A stretch of 64,000 bases of DNA, taken from assembly GCA_004020365.1 (NCBI GenBank), contig SAQR01000028.1, positions 1 through 64,000 on the forward strand, written 5' to 3'. The first letter of the stretch is position 1, and every line of letters starts with the position of its first letter. A program made the translations under genes and the position numbers. This document shows positions 1 through 10,704 of the stretch, one piece after another. Below the pieces are notes generated by a model. That model did no database searches. It was not told the DNA's origin and saw nothing but the letters and a program-made list of their open reading frames with translations. The stretch comes from Mesorhizobium sp. (GTDB lineage: Bacteria; Pseudomonadota; Alphaproteobacteria; Rhizobiales; Rhizobiaceae).

Positions 1-50
1 CTCCCCCCAAGTGGGGGAGATGTCCGGCAGGACAGAGGGGGGCGCCGTGG
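1..50. repeat. dispersed palindromic element, right end (family B)
   Basis: A CTCCCCC...GGGGGAG hairpin is followed by a tail that reads tgtccggcaggacagagggg. The same arrangement recurs at 45900-45943. The copy is cut by the window edge and lies just downstream of the ccmA stop codon, so it would sit between ccmA and whatever follows (ccmB in most rhizobia; that gene is outside the window). Confidence 0.7.
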
Positions 51-60
51 AGCGCGGACA

Positions 61-663
61 TCAGCCTGTCATCCTCAATTCCTTCGCCCCCTCGATTCCC
101 AGCGGCAAATGCGTCGCCGCAATGATGATTCCGCCCTCCTCAAGATGCTCCCGCATCAGCCCGCCGAACCGCTCTTCCGAAGCCTTGTCCAGCCCGGCCG
201 TCGGCTCGTCGAGCAGCCACAGCGGCCGCCGGCTGACCAGCAGTTTTGCGATCGCCGCGCGGCGGCGTTGCCCGGTGGAGAGATAGCCGAACGGCAGATG
301 GCCGATACCATCAAGCCCGACCATTGCCAGCGCCTGTTCGGCGCTCAAAAAATCCGCGCCCGAAAAATCGCGCCAGAAGCGCAGGTTTTCCGCCACGCTC
401 AGCGCCGTCTTCATCGCGTTCTGGTGGCCGAGATAATGGCAGGCCGAGGCGACCGACTGAAAGTCTTCAGCCCCACCTTCGAGAAGCAAACGGCCTGCCG
501 CTACCGGCAGCAAGCCGGCGACCACCCTGAGCAGCGTCGATTTTCCCGCGCCGTTCGGCCCGGTGACGATCAGCGCCTGGCCTTTCCCAAGCGCAAAGTT
601 GAGGCCGGAAAAAACCGCCTCGCCGCCGCGTTCGCCGCCCAGATTTTCGGCGATCAGCCGCAT
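61..663 (-). CDS. ccmA: Heme exporter ATP-binding protein CcmA
   Basis: ATPase of the CcmABCD machinery that releases holo-CcmE during c-type cytochrome maturation at the inner membrane. The 200-residue product has Walker A GPNGAGKST (35-43), the family's variant signature LSTGQ (128-132) in place of LSGGQ, Walker B LWLLDEP (148-154) and the H-loop histidine at about 185. The reading frame is open to a TTG at 714, but the ATG at 663 gives the usual CcmA N-terminus (MRLIAENL) and normal length. The partner permease gene ccmB would lie beyond position 1. The gene is divergent from acnA, a common rhizobial arrangement. Confidence 0.93.
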   Translation of the reverse strand: MRLIAENLGGERGGEAVFSGLNFALGKGQALIVTGPNGAGKSTLLRVVAGLLPVAAGRLLLEGGAEDFQSVASACHYLGHQNAMKTALSVAENLRFWRDFSGADFLSAEQALAMVGLDGIGHLPFGYLSTGQRRRAAIAKLLVSRRPLWLLDEPTAGLDKASEERFGGLMREHLEEGGIIIAATHLPLGIEGAKELRMTG

Positions 664-948
664 TTCTTGCCCGTCCCGAAAACGCCGCTTCACGACAGCT
701 GCCGCATCGCACAAAATAGCCTTTCGACTGTCTAGAACTATTCCAGGAAATTCTCTATATGCGGTGCATCCGTGCCAGCGGTCGGCACGGGAAGCGAATT
801 AGCGCCGAACCAGCGCACGCGCCGCCTTGAACGGCTCGGGTTGGCTGGGAACGGACAGCGGAAATGGCCGTACCCGCACCTTTGCGCGTGATTGCATGCC
901 ATCGGCGTCCGTTCCCTTTCAGGCTGAACAGACAAGGACGGATCGCAC

Positions 949-3639
<2,691 letters not shown>

Positions 3640-3641
3640 AG

Positions 3642-3718
3642 AGAGGGGAGTACGGGAGTAGGGCAGTAGGGGAGTAGGGAAGACAATACCTACTGCCCTA
3701 CTGCCCTACTGCCCTCCC
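3642..3718. repeat. inverted array of 7-8 bp repeats between convergent genes
   Basis: The left part repeats GGGAGTA and GGGCAGTA units. After a short spacer (agacaata) the right part repeats the complement, CTACTGCC, three times in a row. The whole folds into a long stem between the acnA stop (3639) and the ceramidase stop (3706). It enters the last codons of the ceramidase gene and may end transcription from both sides. Its tandem make-up differs from a normal terminator. Confidence 0.75.
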
Positions 3719-4371
3719 TTCCCGAACCGCGCCGTCGCCGCCAGCAGCACGCCGAGCATCAGCGCGTTGAGGATGTGCCACAGGAAATGCGTGCCGAGCG
3801 GAAAGCTGCCGCAGACCAGCGGATCGATCGTCCTGAAGATGACCGACACGACGAAGATCGCCGAGCCCGCCAGATTGTACCAGCCGGCGGGGTTGCCGCT
3901 CGCGGCCACCCAGGCGCCGAAGAAGGCGAGCGCCAGGAACGGCGGCAGGTAGCCGGTCGTGCCGTTCGATGCCTGGCGCAGCCAGTCCGGCACGGCAAAG
4001 GTCAGCAACCCGGTGACGGCATAAAAGGCGACGAAGATGACGATCGCCTTGCCCCATTTCATACCCAGGAAACGGCGCAGGTTGAACAGCGTGTAGGCCA
4101 GCGTGAACCCGGCGATCGGCAGCACGTCGGCCCAGACCGTGGCATGGTTGGCAAAGGTGTGGAACAGCGCCGAGCCGATGCCGATCGCCACCACCCACCA
4201 GGCCAGCATTTCGGCGAAGACGCCTGCGCCACGCCGGCGCACCTCCCGGACCCCCCACAGCCCGGCGACAAGAAAAGCCATGTTGGTCAGTGCGTTGACC
4301 GGCTCGGCCCAGAACTCTGGCCCTACCCGCTCGCAATACAGGTCGACCGGCGTCAGGAGAGTTTGCCACAT
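3706..4371 (-). CDS. Ceramidase-family integral membrane hydrolase
   Basis: A 221-residue, roughly seven-span membrane protein of the alkaline ceramidase/CREST superfamily. Family members hydrolyse amide or ester bonds in lipids with a zinc ion. The metal and catalytic positions are visible with the spacing of human ACER3: Ser67-x3-His71-x10-Asp82 near the N-terminus and His195-x3-His199 in GTHFLWH near the C-terminus. The start is ATG at 4371. It converges on acnA and diverges from the DUF1223 gene. The natural substrate in rhizobia is not known; the family call is firm, the activity is inferred. Confidence 0.85.
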   Translation of the reverse strand: MWQTLLTPVDLYCERVGPEFWAEPVNALTNMAFLVAGLWGVREVRRRGAGVFAEMLAWWVVAIGIGSALFHTFANHATVWADVLPIAGFTLAYTLFNLRRFLGMKWGKAIVIFVAFYAVTGLLTFAVPDWLRQASNGTTGYLPPFLALAFFGAWVAASGNPAGWYNLAGSAIFVVSVIFRTIDPLVCGSFPLGTHFLWHILNALMLGVLLAATARFGKGGQ

Positions 4372-4549
4372 GCTGATTGCTGCCCGAATCGGTATCTACC
4401 CCGAAGTGTAGCCGTCCTGGAGCGCCCGTGCAGTTGGCTACAGCGGTAAAAGTTTCACCGCAACGTGACTTCCCGTTGACTGCCGCTTCTGCCACATATT
4501 TCGCCAACCAGAACAAAGCCGGCCATCACCGGCGGGAGTCGAAACGGCC

Positions 4550-5329
4550 ATGACACCTCGAAGACCATTGCGGCTTGCGGCATTGGCGCTGGCCCTCTCG
4601 GCGTTTGCCGGCAATGCGCTGGCCGGCGAGGCCGACAAGCCCCAGGCTGACAAAGCCTCGACTGATCAACCCTTGGGCGTGGTCGAGCTCTTCACCAGCC
4701 AGGGCTGCAGTTCCTGCCTGCCGGCCGATGCGTTTTTCGCCGAGCTTGCCGCCAAGGAGAACATCGTCGCGCTCGCCTATCACGTCGACTACTGGGATTA
4801 TCTCGGTTGGAAGGACACGCTGAGCCGCAAGGAGAACACCGAGCGGCAATACGAGTATATGCGTGCCTTCGGCAGCCGCTCGGTCTATACGCCGCAGGCG
4901 GTCATCAATGGCCGCAGCCATGTCAACGGCGCCCGCCGCGCGGAAGTCGACGGTGCGCTCGCCCGCATGAAAACATCCGGCGAAGGCATGCAGGTCGGCA
5001 TCAAGGTCAGCCGGACCAGCGACCGCGTCATCATCGACGCCGGCGATGCCGGGAGCGGCCCAAGCGATGCCCATGTCGTCATCGTCTATTTCGACCCGCC
5101 GCAGACCATCAAGATCGGCAAGGGCGAGAACACCGGCCGCAGCATGACCTATTGGAACGCCGTCTCCGGTATCCAGACCGCCGGCATGTGGCACGGCAAG
5201 GCGCAGCGCTACGAATTGCCGATGAGCGTGATTACCAAGAAAGGCGGCTGCGCCGTGCTGCTGCAATCGGTGGGCAAGGACGGCATGCCGGGTCCCATCC
5301 TGGGCGCCGCCTTGATCCACAAGCCCTGA
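4550..5329 (+). CDS. Secreted DUF1223 thioredoxin-fold protein
   Basis: A 259-residue product with an N-terminal signal peptide (hydrophobic residues 8-25, cleavage probably after ALA-GEA). It is followed by the DUF1223 core, which starts with VVELFTSQGCSSC. The CxxC-like CSSC sits where thioredoxin-fold proteins carry their redox pair, which suggests a periplasmic thiol function. No enzymatic role is established for the family. The start is ATG at 4550. The gene stands alone, with a divergent gene upstream and a repeat block downstream. Confidence 0.85.
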   Translation: MTPRRPLRLAALALALSAFAGNALAGEADKPQADKASTDQPLGVVELFTSQGCSSCLPADAFFAELAAKENIVALAYHVDYWDYLGWKDTLSRKENTERQYEYMRAFGSRSVYTPQAVINGRSHVNGARRAEVDGALARMKTSGEGMQVGIKVSRTSDRVIIDAGDAGSGPSDAHVVIVYFDPPQTIKIGKGENTGRSMTYWNAVSGIQTAGMWHGKAQRYELPMSVITKKGGCAVLLQSVGKDGMPGPILGAALIHKP

Positions 5330-5334
5330 GATCT

Positions 5335-5490
5335 CTCCTTCTCCCCTTGTGGGGCTAGGCCCGTGACCCGCCCCAGGTGGTCGATCGACGCGTAGCGTCG
5401 AGACGGATGAGTGCGGGTCTCTCCTTCTCCCCTTCTTGTGGGAGAAGGTGGATTGGCGCGAAGCGCCAAGCCGGATGAGGGGTGCTGGAA
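5335..5490. repeat. degenerate dispersed palindrome block
   Basis: Two TCTCCTTCTCCCC half-hairpins, a GATCGACGCG-TAGCGTCGA palindrome and GGCGCGAAGCGCC, then gccggatgaggggtgctgg, form a mosaic like the palindromic elements elsewhere in the window but more diverged. A further CACCTTCTCCCACATGGGG fragment lies at 5640-5658. The 5330-5680 gap carries no convincing gene. Confidence 0.6.
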
Positions 5491-5682
5491 GGAATGAGGC
5501 AGCGGCGATTTCAAGCAAATTGCCAAGCTGGAACACCCCTGCCATGAAAGTAACTTCAGGCTTGGGCCAGGGGCCGCGCACCTTTCATCTACGATGGCGC
5601 CCGGCGCCGGGCGATGTATCTCATCCGTCACCTCCGGCGACACCTTCTCCCACATGGGGAAAAGGGAAGGCCGCGAATCAAT

Positions 5683-5716
5683 AAAAAACCGACGTCAGCT
5701 TGCTTCTGACGCCGGT
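5683..5716 (-). terminator. Rho-independent terminator of the minus-strand RNA
   Basis: Read on the minus strand, ACCGGCGTCAG pairs with CTGACGTCGGT (11 bp, one G-U) around a 7-nt loop and is followed by six U residues. No protein gene on the minus strand ends here, so it defines the 3' end of an RNA gene. Confidence 0.85.
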
Positions 5717-5880
5717 CATTTAGGTTTTGGGATCGTCGCACTCGATTTCTCCAAGGGAGAAACCGAGGTTGGTTCGATCCGACGCAGACCCGTGGGCGGG
5801 GGGCTTGGGGTTTACGAGCCAGTGCCGGACCGAACCGTCTCAGGCAACACCTGTAAATTCGTCGGAGATTGGGGCATTAG
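5683..5880 (-). ncRNA. ssrS: Probable 6S RNA (SsrS-like structured RNA)
   Basis: No protein gene fits here, but the minus strand folds well. An 11-bp stem pairs 5826-5836 (GGTTCGGTCCG) with 5771-5781 (CGGATCGAACC), enclosing an open, C-rich internal region. Next comes a 12-bp hairpin at 5741-5767 (CTCGGTTTCTCC / GGAGAAATCGAG, 3-nt loop), followed by TGCGACGATCCC and a Rho-independent terminator. A rod with a large central bubble and a 3' side hairpin of this kind is the plan of 6S RNA, which sequesters sigma-70 RNA polymerase in stationary phase. The 5' end is approximate. tmRNA and SRP RNA were considered: no tag-peptide reading frame and no GGAAG/GCAGCC SRP loop are present. Confidence 0.55.
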
Positions 5881-6058
5881 CGCGGATAAAAGATGGCAGG
5901 ATTGTGGCGAAGCATCACCAATTTCAACGGGCGTTTTTATAAACGTGACTGGACACCGCGAATCGGTGCGCCGCCAGCCTTTGCCCAGCTGGGCTTGCAA
6001 TTCCATGGCGAAAGCGCCAACTTTGATTAATGTAAGATTCATTCGAAGGGATCGAGGC

Positions 6059-6445
6059 ATGACTGATCACTGCAGTGGGACGGAGGATGGGGACGCATCC
6101 GCAATACTGATCCCGCTGCATGAGGCAAGACGCGAACGCCTCGACCAGCCGGTGCGGTTCGACCGGCGTGAATTGGACCAGATCCTGAGGCTCTACGGGC
6201 GCATGGTCGCCGCCAATGAATGGCGCGACTACGCCATCGATCATCTTGCCGACCGCGCCGTCTTTTCCGTCTTCCGTCGCACCAGCGAGGTGCCGCTGTT
6301 CCAGATCGTCAAGGATCCGAAGCTGGCGCGCCGGCAAGGCGCTTTCGCCGTCATTGCCGCCGGCGGCCGGATCCTCAAGCGCGGCCAGGAACTTGGCCGC
6401 GTGCTTGGCGTGTTCGACCGCACGCTGAAACTGGTCGAGGCCTAA
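6059..6445 (+). CDS. DUF2794 domain-containing protein
   Basis: A 128-residue cytosolic protein matching DUF2794, a small family confined to Alphaproteobacteria. The conserved core includes VRFDRRELDQIL and LFQIVKDPKLARRQGAF. Function is unknown. The frame is open far upstream, but that part overlaps the structured RNA region. The ATG at 6059, preceded by GAAGGGA, gives the family's usual length. Its stop codon abuts the stop of the convergent acetyltransferase gene without a gap. Confidence 0.85.
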   Translation: MTDHCSGTEDGDASAILIPLHEARRERLDQPVRFDRRELDQILRLYGRMVAANEWRDYAIDHLADRAVFSVFRRTSEVPLFQIVKDPKLARRQGAFAVIAAGGRILKRGQELGRVLGVFDRTLKLVEA

Positions 6446-7018
6446 CTACTGGTTTTGCTTGCGGAATCTCTGCTCCGGCAGTGAGTTGGGATCGGGCGGA
6501 ACCAGACACCCGCCATTGATCGGCAGTTGCATGAACACCGTGTCGAGCCAGCGTCCGTGCTTGTAGCCGGAGCCTTCAAGACGGCCCGAATGGCGAAAGC
6601 CGAGCTTTTCATGCAGCCGCACCGAGGCACTGTCCGGCCGACCGTCGCCGATCACCGCGACGATCTGGCGGAAGCCCGCCGCCTCGGCCGCCGCGATCAG
6701 CCTTTGCATCAGCTTCAGCCCGATGCCAAGGCCCTTGGCCTCGGGCGCGACATAGACAGAATCTTCAACGATGAACCGGTACGCGGGCCGCGGCCGAAAG
6801 GGGCCGGCATAGGCATAGCCGAGCACGATGCCGTCTTTTTCCGCCACCAGATAGGGAAAGCCGCCCGCTATCAGACTGTCTAAGCGCTCGCCCATCTCGG
6901 CACGATCAGGCGGCTCCAACTCGTAGCTCGCCGTGCCGTGGGTCACCGCATCGGCATAGATGGCGGTGATCCGGTCGAGATCGGCCGTTGTCGCGCCGCG
7001 TATAGTGATGCTGCTCAT
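6446..7018 (-). CDS. GNAT N-acetyltransferase, phosphinothricin acetyltransferase-like
   Basis: A 190-residue single GNAT domain. It has the acetyl-CoA pyrophosphate loop region VAPEAKGLGIGLKLM (about 102-116) and the family's SVRLHEKLGFRHSGRL segment. The N-terminus (IRGATTADLDRITAIYADAV) and the SYELEPP motif are those of the Pat/Bar and YncA group, which acetylates small amines such as phosphinothricin or methionine sulfoximine; many members have housekeeping substrates. The start is ATG at 7018. It shares no operon with its neighbours. Confidence 0.85.
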   Translation of the reverse strand: MSSITIRGATTADLDRITAIYADAVTHGTASYELEPPDRAEMGERLDSLIAGGFPYLVAEKDGIVLGYAYAGPFRPRPAYRFIVEDSVYVAPEAKGLGIGLKLMQRLIAAAEAAGFRQIVAVIGDGRPDSASVRLHEKLGFRHSGRLEGSGYKHGRWLDTVFMQLPINGGCLVPPDPNSLPEQRFRKQNQ

Positions 7019-7071
7019 ATTTTATGCAAGCCGTTCATCTGCCTTCTATCACAGCAAAGGCCGGCACAGAA

Positions 7072-7101
7072 GGAAAGGGCGGCCGTTGGGCCGCCCTTTC
7101 C
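7072..7101. terminator. strong hairpin after the Bax-inhibitor gene
   Basis: GGAAAGGGCGGCC pairs with GGCCGCCCTTTCC (13 bp) around a 4-nt loop, 31 nt beyond the stop of the minus-strand gene. The T-run on either side is poor, so it may act as an mRNA 3' barrier rather than a classic intrinsic terminator. Confidence 0.55.
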
Positions 7102-7132
7102 AGATTCGCTGGTCCACAGACGCAGGCCGTTT

Positions 7133-7912
7133 TTAACGGCGTTCGCCCATGAACTGCAGCAGGAACATGAACAGGTTGATGAAGTCGAGATAGAGCCTCA
7201 GAGCGCCCATGATCGCCTTGCGGCCGGCGACATCAGTCTCGTCGCCCTCGAAATACATCTCCTTGATGTTCTGCGTGTCGTAAGCGGTCAGCCCTGCGAA
7301 GATCAGCACGCCAATCGCCGAAACGGCGAAGGTAAGCGCCGACGACTGCAGGAAGATGTTGATCACACTGGCGATGATCAGACCGACCAGGCCCATGATC
7401 AGGAACGAACCGAACGCGGAAAGATCGCGCTTGGTCGTGTAGCCGTAGAGCGACAGCCCGCCAAAAGCGGCGGCGGTGGCGAAGAAGGTCTGCGAGATGC
7501 TGGCGGTGGTGTAGACCAGGAAGATCGACGACAGCGACAGGCCAACGAGGCCGGCATAGACCCAGAACGTCGTCTGCGCGGCCGAAACGCTCATCGACTG
7601 GACGCGGAACGACAGGAACAGCACCGCTGCCAGCGGGGCAAAGATCACCAGCCATTTCAGCGGCGAGCCGAAGATCGCGTAGCCGAAGGATGTCAGCATA
7701 TCGCCGTTCGGCAGCGTAGCGACCGCCGAAGCCGGATCGGTGGTGGTGGCCAGCATGATCGTTCCGACCGCGGCGAGGCCGGTGATGAGGAGGCCAAGCC
7801 CCATCAGATTATAGACCTTGATCATATAAGCGCGCAGGCCCTGGTCGATAGCAGCATCGACGCCGACACCGGGCATGGCACGCGTCTGATAATTGCGAAC
7901 GGGTTCAGCCAT
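7133..7912 (-). CDS. Bax inhibitor-1/YccA family membrane protein
   Basis: A 259-residue inner-membrane protein with about seven transmembrane spans. It shows the family hallmarks: an N-terminal MIKVYNLMGLGLLITG segment and a C-terminal GLTAYDTQNIKEMYF followed by a LDFINLFMFLLQ helix. BI-1/YccA/YbhL proteins are linked to pH-sensitive calcium leak and to modulation of the FtsH protease; the role here is inferred from family only. The ATG at 7912, with AGGA 5 nt before it, is preferred over the in-frame upstream start at 7924. Confidence 0.9.
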   Translation of the reverse strand: MAEPVRNYQTRAMPGVGVDAAIDQGLRAYMIKVYNLMGLGLLITGLAAVGTIMLATTTDPASAVATLPNGDMLTSFGYAIFGSPLKWLVIFAPLAAVLFLSFRVQSMSVSAAQTTFWVYAGLVGLSLSSIFLVYTTASISQTFFATAAAFGGLSLYGYTTKRDLSAFGSFLIMGLVGLIIASVINIFLQSSALTFAVSAIGVLIFAGLTAYDTQNIKEMYFEGDETDVAGRKAIMGALRLYLDFINLFMFLLQFMGERR

Positions 7913-8154
7913 GGAAATCCTCATATTGCTTCTGCCCCGTCCGGTGTCCGGTCCATCTTGGACCGAGGCGCCGCTGGCGGGGCTCCAGCATGCCTGCCGC
8001 GAAATATGATGGTTATTGGCATCAAGAACAAGACCGTAACCGGGCGTAATGCTTCGTGAAGTAGCAAAAATCCGGATTTATTGGCCTTCCAAAGCCCAAC
8101 ATTAACAAGATTTAACCAAATCCCGGTCGCGTTGAGCTTGCACATCCACACAGA

Positions 8155-10704
8155 TCAGAGATTGCGCAGCACCGGCGCCGCCTTGTGGCCCAGCACCCGC
8201 CAGGTGCCGGCGAGGCCGATGCCGACCGTGACCAGCAGAGCAAAGACGATGGTTGCCACCGCCACATCGGGCATGAAATGCGACGGCAGCGTCATGACGC
8301 GCGCGACAACGAACCACGCCGCAATCCCGCCTGCCGCCAGCGCGAAGATCGCAGTGGCGAGGCCGATCAGCATGTATTCCAGCGAAAAGGCCGCGATCAG
8401 CGTCTTCCTGGTGGCGCCCAGCGTCTTCAGCACCACCGCATCGTGGATGCGGGCGCGGTTGCCGGCCGCCAGCGCCCCGGCCAGCACCAGCACCGAGGCG
8501 ATCAGCGCCACGCCGGCTGCGGCCCTGATCGCGGTGCCGAGTTGCGCCACCAGCCGGTTGACGATGTCGAGCGCGTCCTTGACCCTGACTGTCGTCACCG
8601 CGGGAAAGGCGCGGGTGACGGCGTTGAGAAGACGGGCATCGTCGGCCGGCGACGCGCCCTTTCCGGTCAGCGTCGCCAGCCAGCTGTGCGGCGCGCCGGC
8701 AAATGTGCTGGGCGAGAACACCATGACGAAATTGATGCCCATCGTCTCCCACTCGACCTGGCGGAAATTGGCGATCTTCGCCGTCACGTTGCGGCCAAGC
8801 ACGTTGACGGTGACGGTATCGCCGAGTTTCAGCCCGAGCTCTTTGCCCTCCTCGGCCGAAAACGACACCAGCGGCTCGCCGGCATAATTGTCCGGCCACC
8901 ATGTGCCTTCGGTCAGTGTCGCATTCGCAGGGATTCTGGCCTCGTAGGTCAGCCCGCGATCGCCGCGCAGCACCCAGGCCCCTTCCGCCGGCACCTCGAC
9001 CTTGTCGACGTCGACGCCGTTCAGCGCCATCACCCGGCCGCGCAGCATCGGCACCTTGACCAGCGTGCCTTGCGGCGCCTCCCTGCCGACCAGCGCCGAG
9101 AACGCATCGACATCGCTGCTCTGGATGTCGACGAAGAAGAAGTTCGGCGCCCGCTCCGGCAGGCTGCCGGAAATCTGCCGCCTGAGATTGCCGTCGATCA
9201 GCGCCAGCGTCACCAGAAGCGTCAGCCCCAGTCCCAGCGACAGCACCACCGACGGCGTCAAGGCGCCCGGCCGATGGATGTTGCCGAGGGCCAGCCTGAG
9301 CACCGTCGAGCCAACGCGTGGGCTCTTTTTGGCGGCCCACTGCACCAGCGCGCCGACAAGGCGCAGCACCAAAAAAGCAAAAATGGTGGCGCCGACGAAG
9401 ATCGAGGCGATGTAGCGGTCGCCGGAAAACAGAATGGCCAGCGCCGCCAGCAGCAGCGCGATGCCGAGCGCCGCCGCCGTGTAGAGCGGGCGCGGAAAAC
9501 CGCGGCCCTCAAAACCCATTTCACGAAACAGCGCCGTCGCCGGCACGTCGCGCGCACGGCCGAGCGGCAGCAAGGCGAAAGCCAGCGTCACCAGCAGCCC
9601 GAACAGCGCCGCCATGCCGAGCGCGCCGGGATAGAATCCGCCCTCCGCCGGCACCGGAATGATCGACTGGAGCGCCGCGCTCGCCGCGAATGGCATCAGC
9701 GCACCAAGCGCGACCCCGAGCGTGATGCCCAGTGCGGCGATCATCAGGATCTGCACCAGGTAGACGGCAAAGACGAAACCGCCCGAAGCCCCCAGGCTCT
9801 TGAAGGTGGCGATGACGCCGCGCTTGCCGTCGAGATAGGCGCGCACCGCATTGGCCACGCCGACGCCGCCGACCACCAGCGCCGTCAGCCCGACCAGCGT
9901 CAGGAACTGCGAAAACCGTTCGATATTGGCGGACAATGCCGGTGCTGCATTGCTGCGCGTGCGGATCGACCAGCCGGACTCGGGAAAATCCTCCGCCGCC
10001 TGATCCTGAATGGCTTTTATGCGCGCCTCGCCGGTGCCGCCGGGCAGGCGGACCTTGTAGGCGTTCTCGACCAGGCTGCCGGGCTGGATCAAACCGGAAG
10101 CGGCAAGCCCGTCCGTCGAGATCATCAGCCGCGGCGCAAAGCCGAAGCCGTCGGATACCGCGTCCGGCTCGTTGACGAGCCGGGCGCGCAGTTCGAAGGT
10201 GGCGCTGCCCAGCTTCAGCCGGTCGCCGATCCGAAGGTTCAGCCGCTCGAACAAAAGGTCGGGTGCGGTGGCGCCGAAAACACCGGATTGTTCGCCGAAC
10301 AATTTCTCCTTCGCCAGCACCGGTTCGGTCTCCAGCGCGCCATAGAGTGGATAGGCGCCGTCGACCGCCTTGGCCTCGACCAGCGCCTGGTCGGAGCCGT
10401 CTTCGAGCCGCGCCATCGAGCGCATGTTGGCGCTGTGAGAGACCGTGCCCAGCCCGTCAAGAAAGACGTGCTCGGCCTCAGTCGCGGCGCGCTGATTGAG
10501 CTCGAAACGAAGGTCGCCGCCGAGCAGCGACTGGCCTTCGTTGGCGACACCGGCGGTAATCGCCCGGGCCACCGAATTGACGCCGCCGATCGCCGCGACG
10601 CCAAGCGCAATGCAGGCAAAGAAGATCAGGAAGCCGGACAGCCCGCCGCGCATCTCGCGCAGCGAGAAGCGGAAGGCGAGCTTCAGCGTGCGCGACAGCG
10701 GCAT
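8155..10704 (-). CDS. ABC exporter permease, FtsX/YbbP family
   Basis: A large 849-residue inner-membrane permease. It has one N-terminal span, a long periplasmic domain (about 50-260), and then FtsX-type four-helix blocks near 265-470 and 720-845, the YbbP/MacB-like duplicated layout. It pairs with the ATPase just upstream; the genes overlap as TGATG at 10702-10706, which implies translational coupling. YbbAP-type systems lie next to tesA-like esterases in many bacteria and are thought to export or extract hydrophobic compounds; here too the esterase gene is adjacent and divergent. Confidence 0.88.
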   Translation of the reverse strand: MPLSRTLKLAFRFSLREMRGGLSGFLIFFACIALGVAAIGGVNSVARAITAGVANEGQSLLGGDLRFELNQRAATEAEHVFLDGLGTVSHSANMRSMARLEDGSDQALVEAKAVDGAYPLYGALETEPVLAKEKLFGEQSGVFGATAPDLLFERLNLRIGDRLKLGSATFELRARLVNEPDAVSDGFGFAPRLMISTDGLAASGLIQPGSLVENAYKVRLPGGTGEARIKAIQDQAAEDFPESGWSIRTRSNAAPALSANIERFSQFLTLVGLTALVVGGVGVANAVRAYLDGKRGVIATFKSLGASGGFVFAVYLVQILMIAALGITLGVALGALMPFAASAALQSIIPVPAEGGFYPGALGMAALFGLLVTLAFALLPLGRARDVPATALFREMGFEGRGFPRPLYTAAALGIALLLAALAILFSGDRYIASIFVGATIFAFLVLRLVGALVQWAAKKSPRVGSTVLRLALGNIHRPGALTPSVVLSLGLGLTLLVTLALIDGNLRRQISGSLPERAPNFFFVDIQSSDVDAFSALVGREAPQGTLVKVPMLRGRVMALNGVDVDKVEVPAEGAWVLRGDRGLTYEARIPANATLTEGTWWPDNYAGEPLVSFSAEEGKELGLKLGDTVTVNVLGRNVTAKIANFRQVEWETMGINFVMVFSPSTFAGAPHSWLATLTGKGASPADDARLLNAVTRAFPAVTTVRVKDALDIVNRLVAQLGTAIRAAAGVALIASVLVLAGALAAGNRARIHDAVVLKTLGATRKTLIAAFSLEYMLIGLATAIFALAAGGIAAWFVVARVMTLPSHFMPDVAVATIVFALLVTVGIGLAGTWRVLGHKAAPVLRNL

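Noticed and set aside
732-760. acnA promoter with CTATAT at 755-760
   Set aside because: The -10-like box is good, but no -35 resemblance is found at 17 bp (CTAGAA), so it is not listed as a feature.
5683-5880. tmRNA, SRP RNA or RNase P RNA as identity of the structured RNA
   Set aside because: No tag-peptide frame, no SRP core loop and no conserved RNase P P4 sequences are present; length fits 6S best.
5594-6058. N-terminal extension of the DUF2794 frame by 155 codons
   Set aside because: It crosses the terminator and stems of the minus-strand RNA and has no similarity to the family; ATG at 6059 is well supported.
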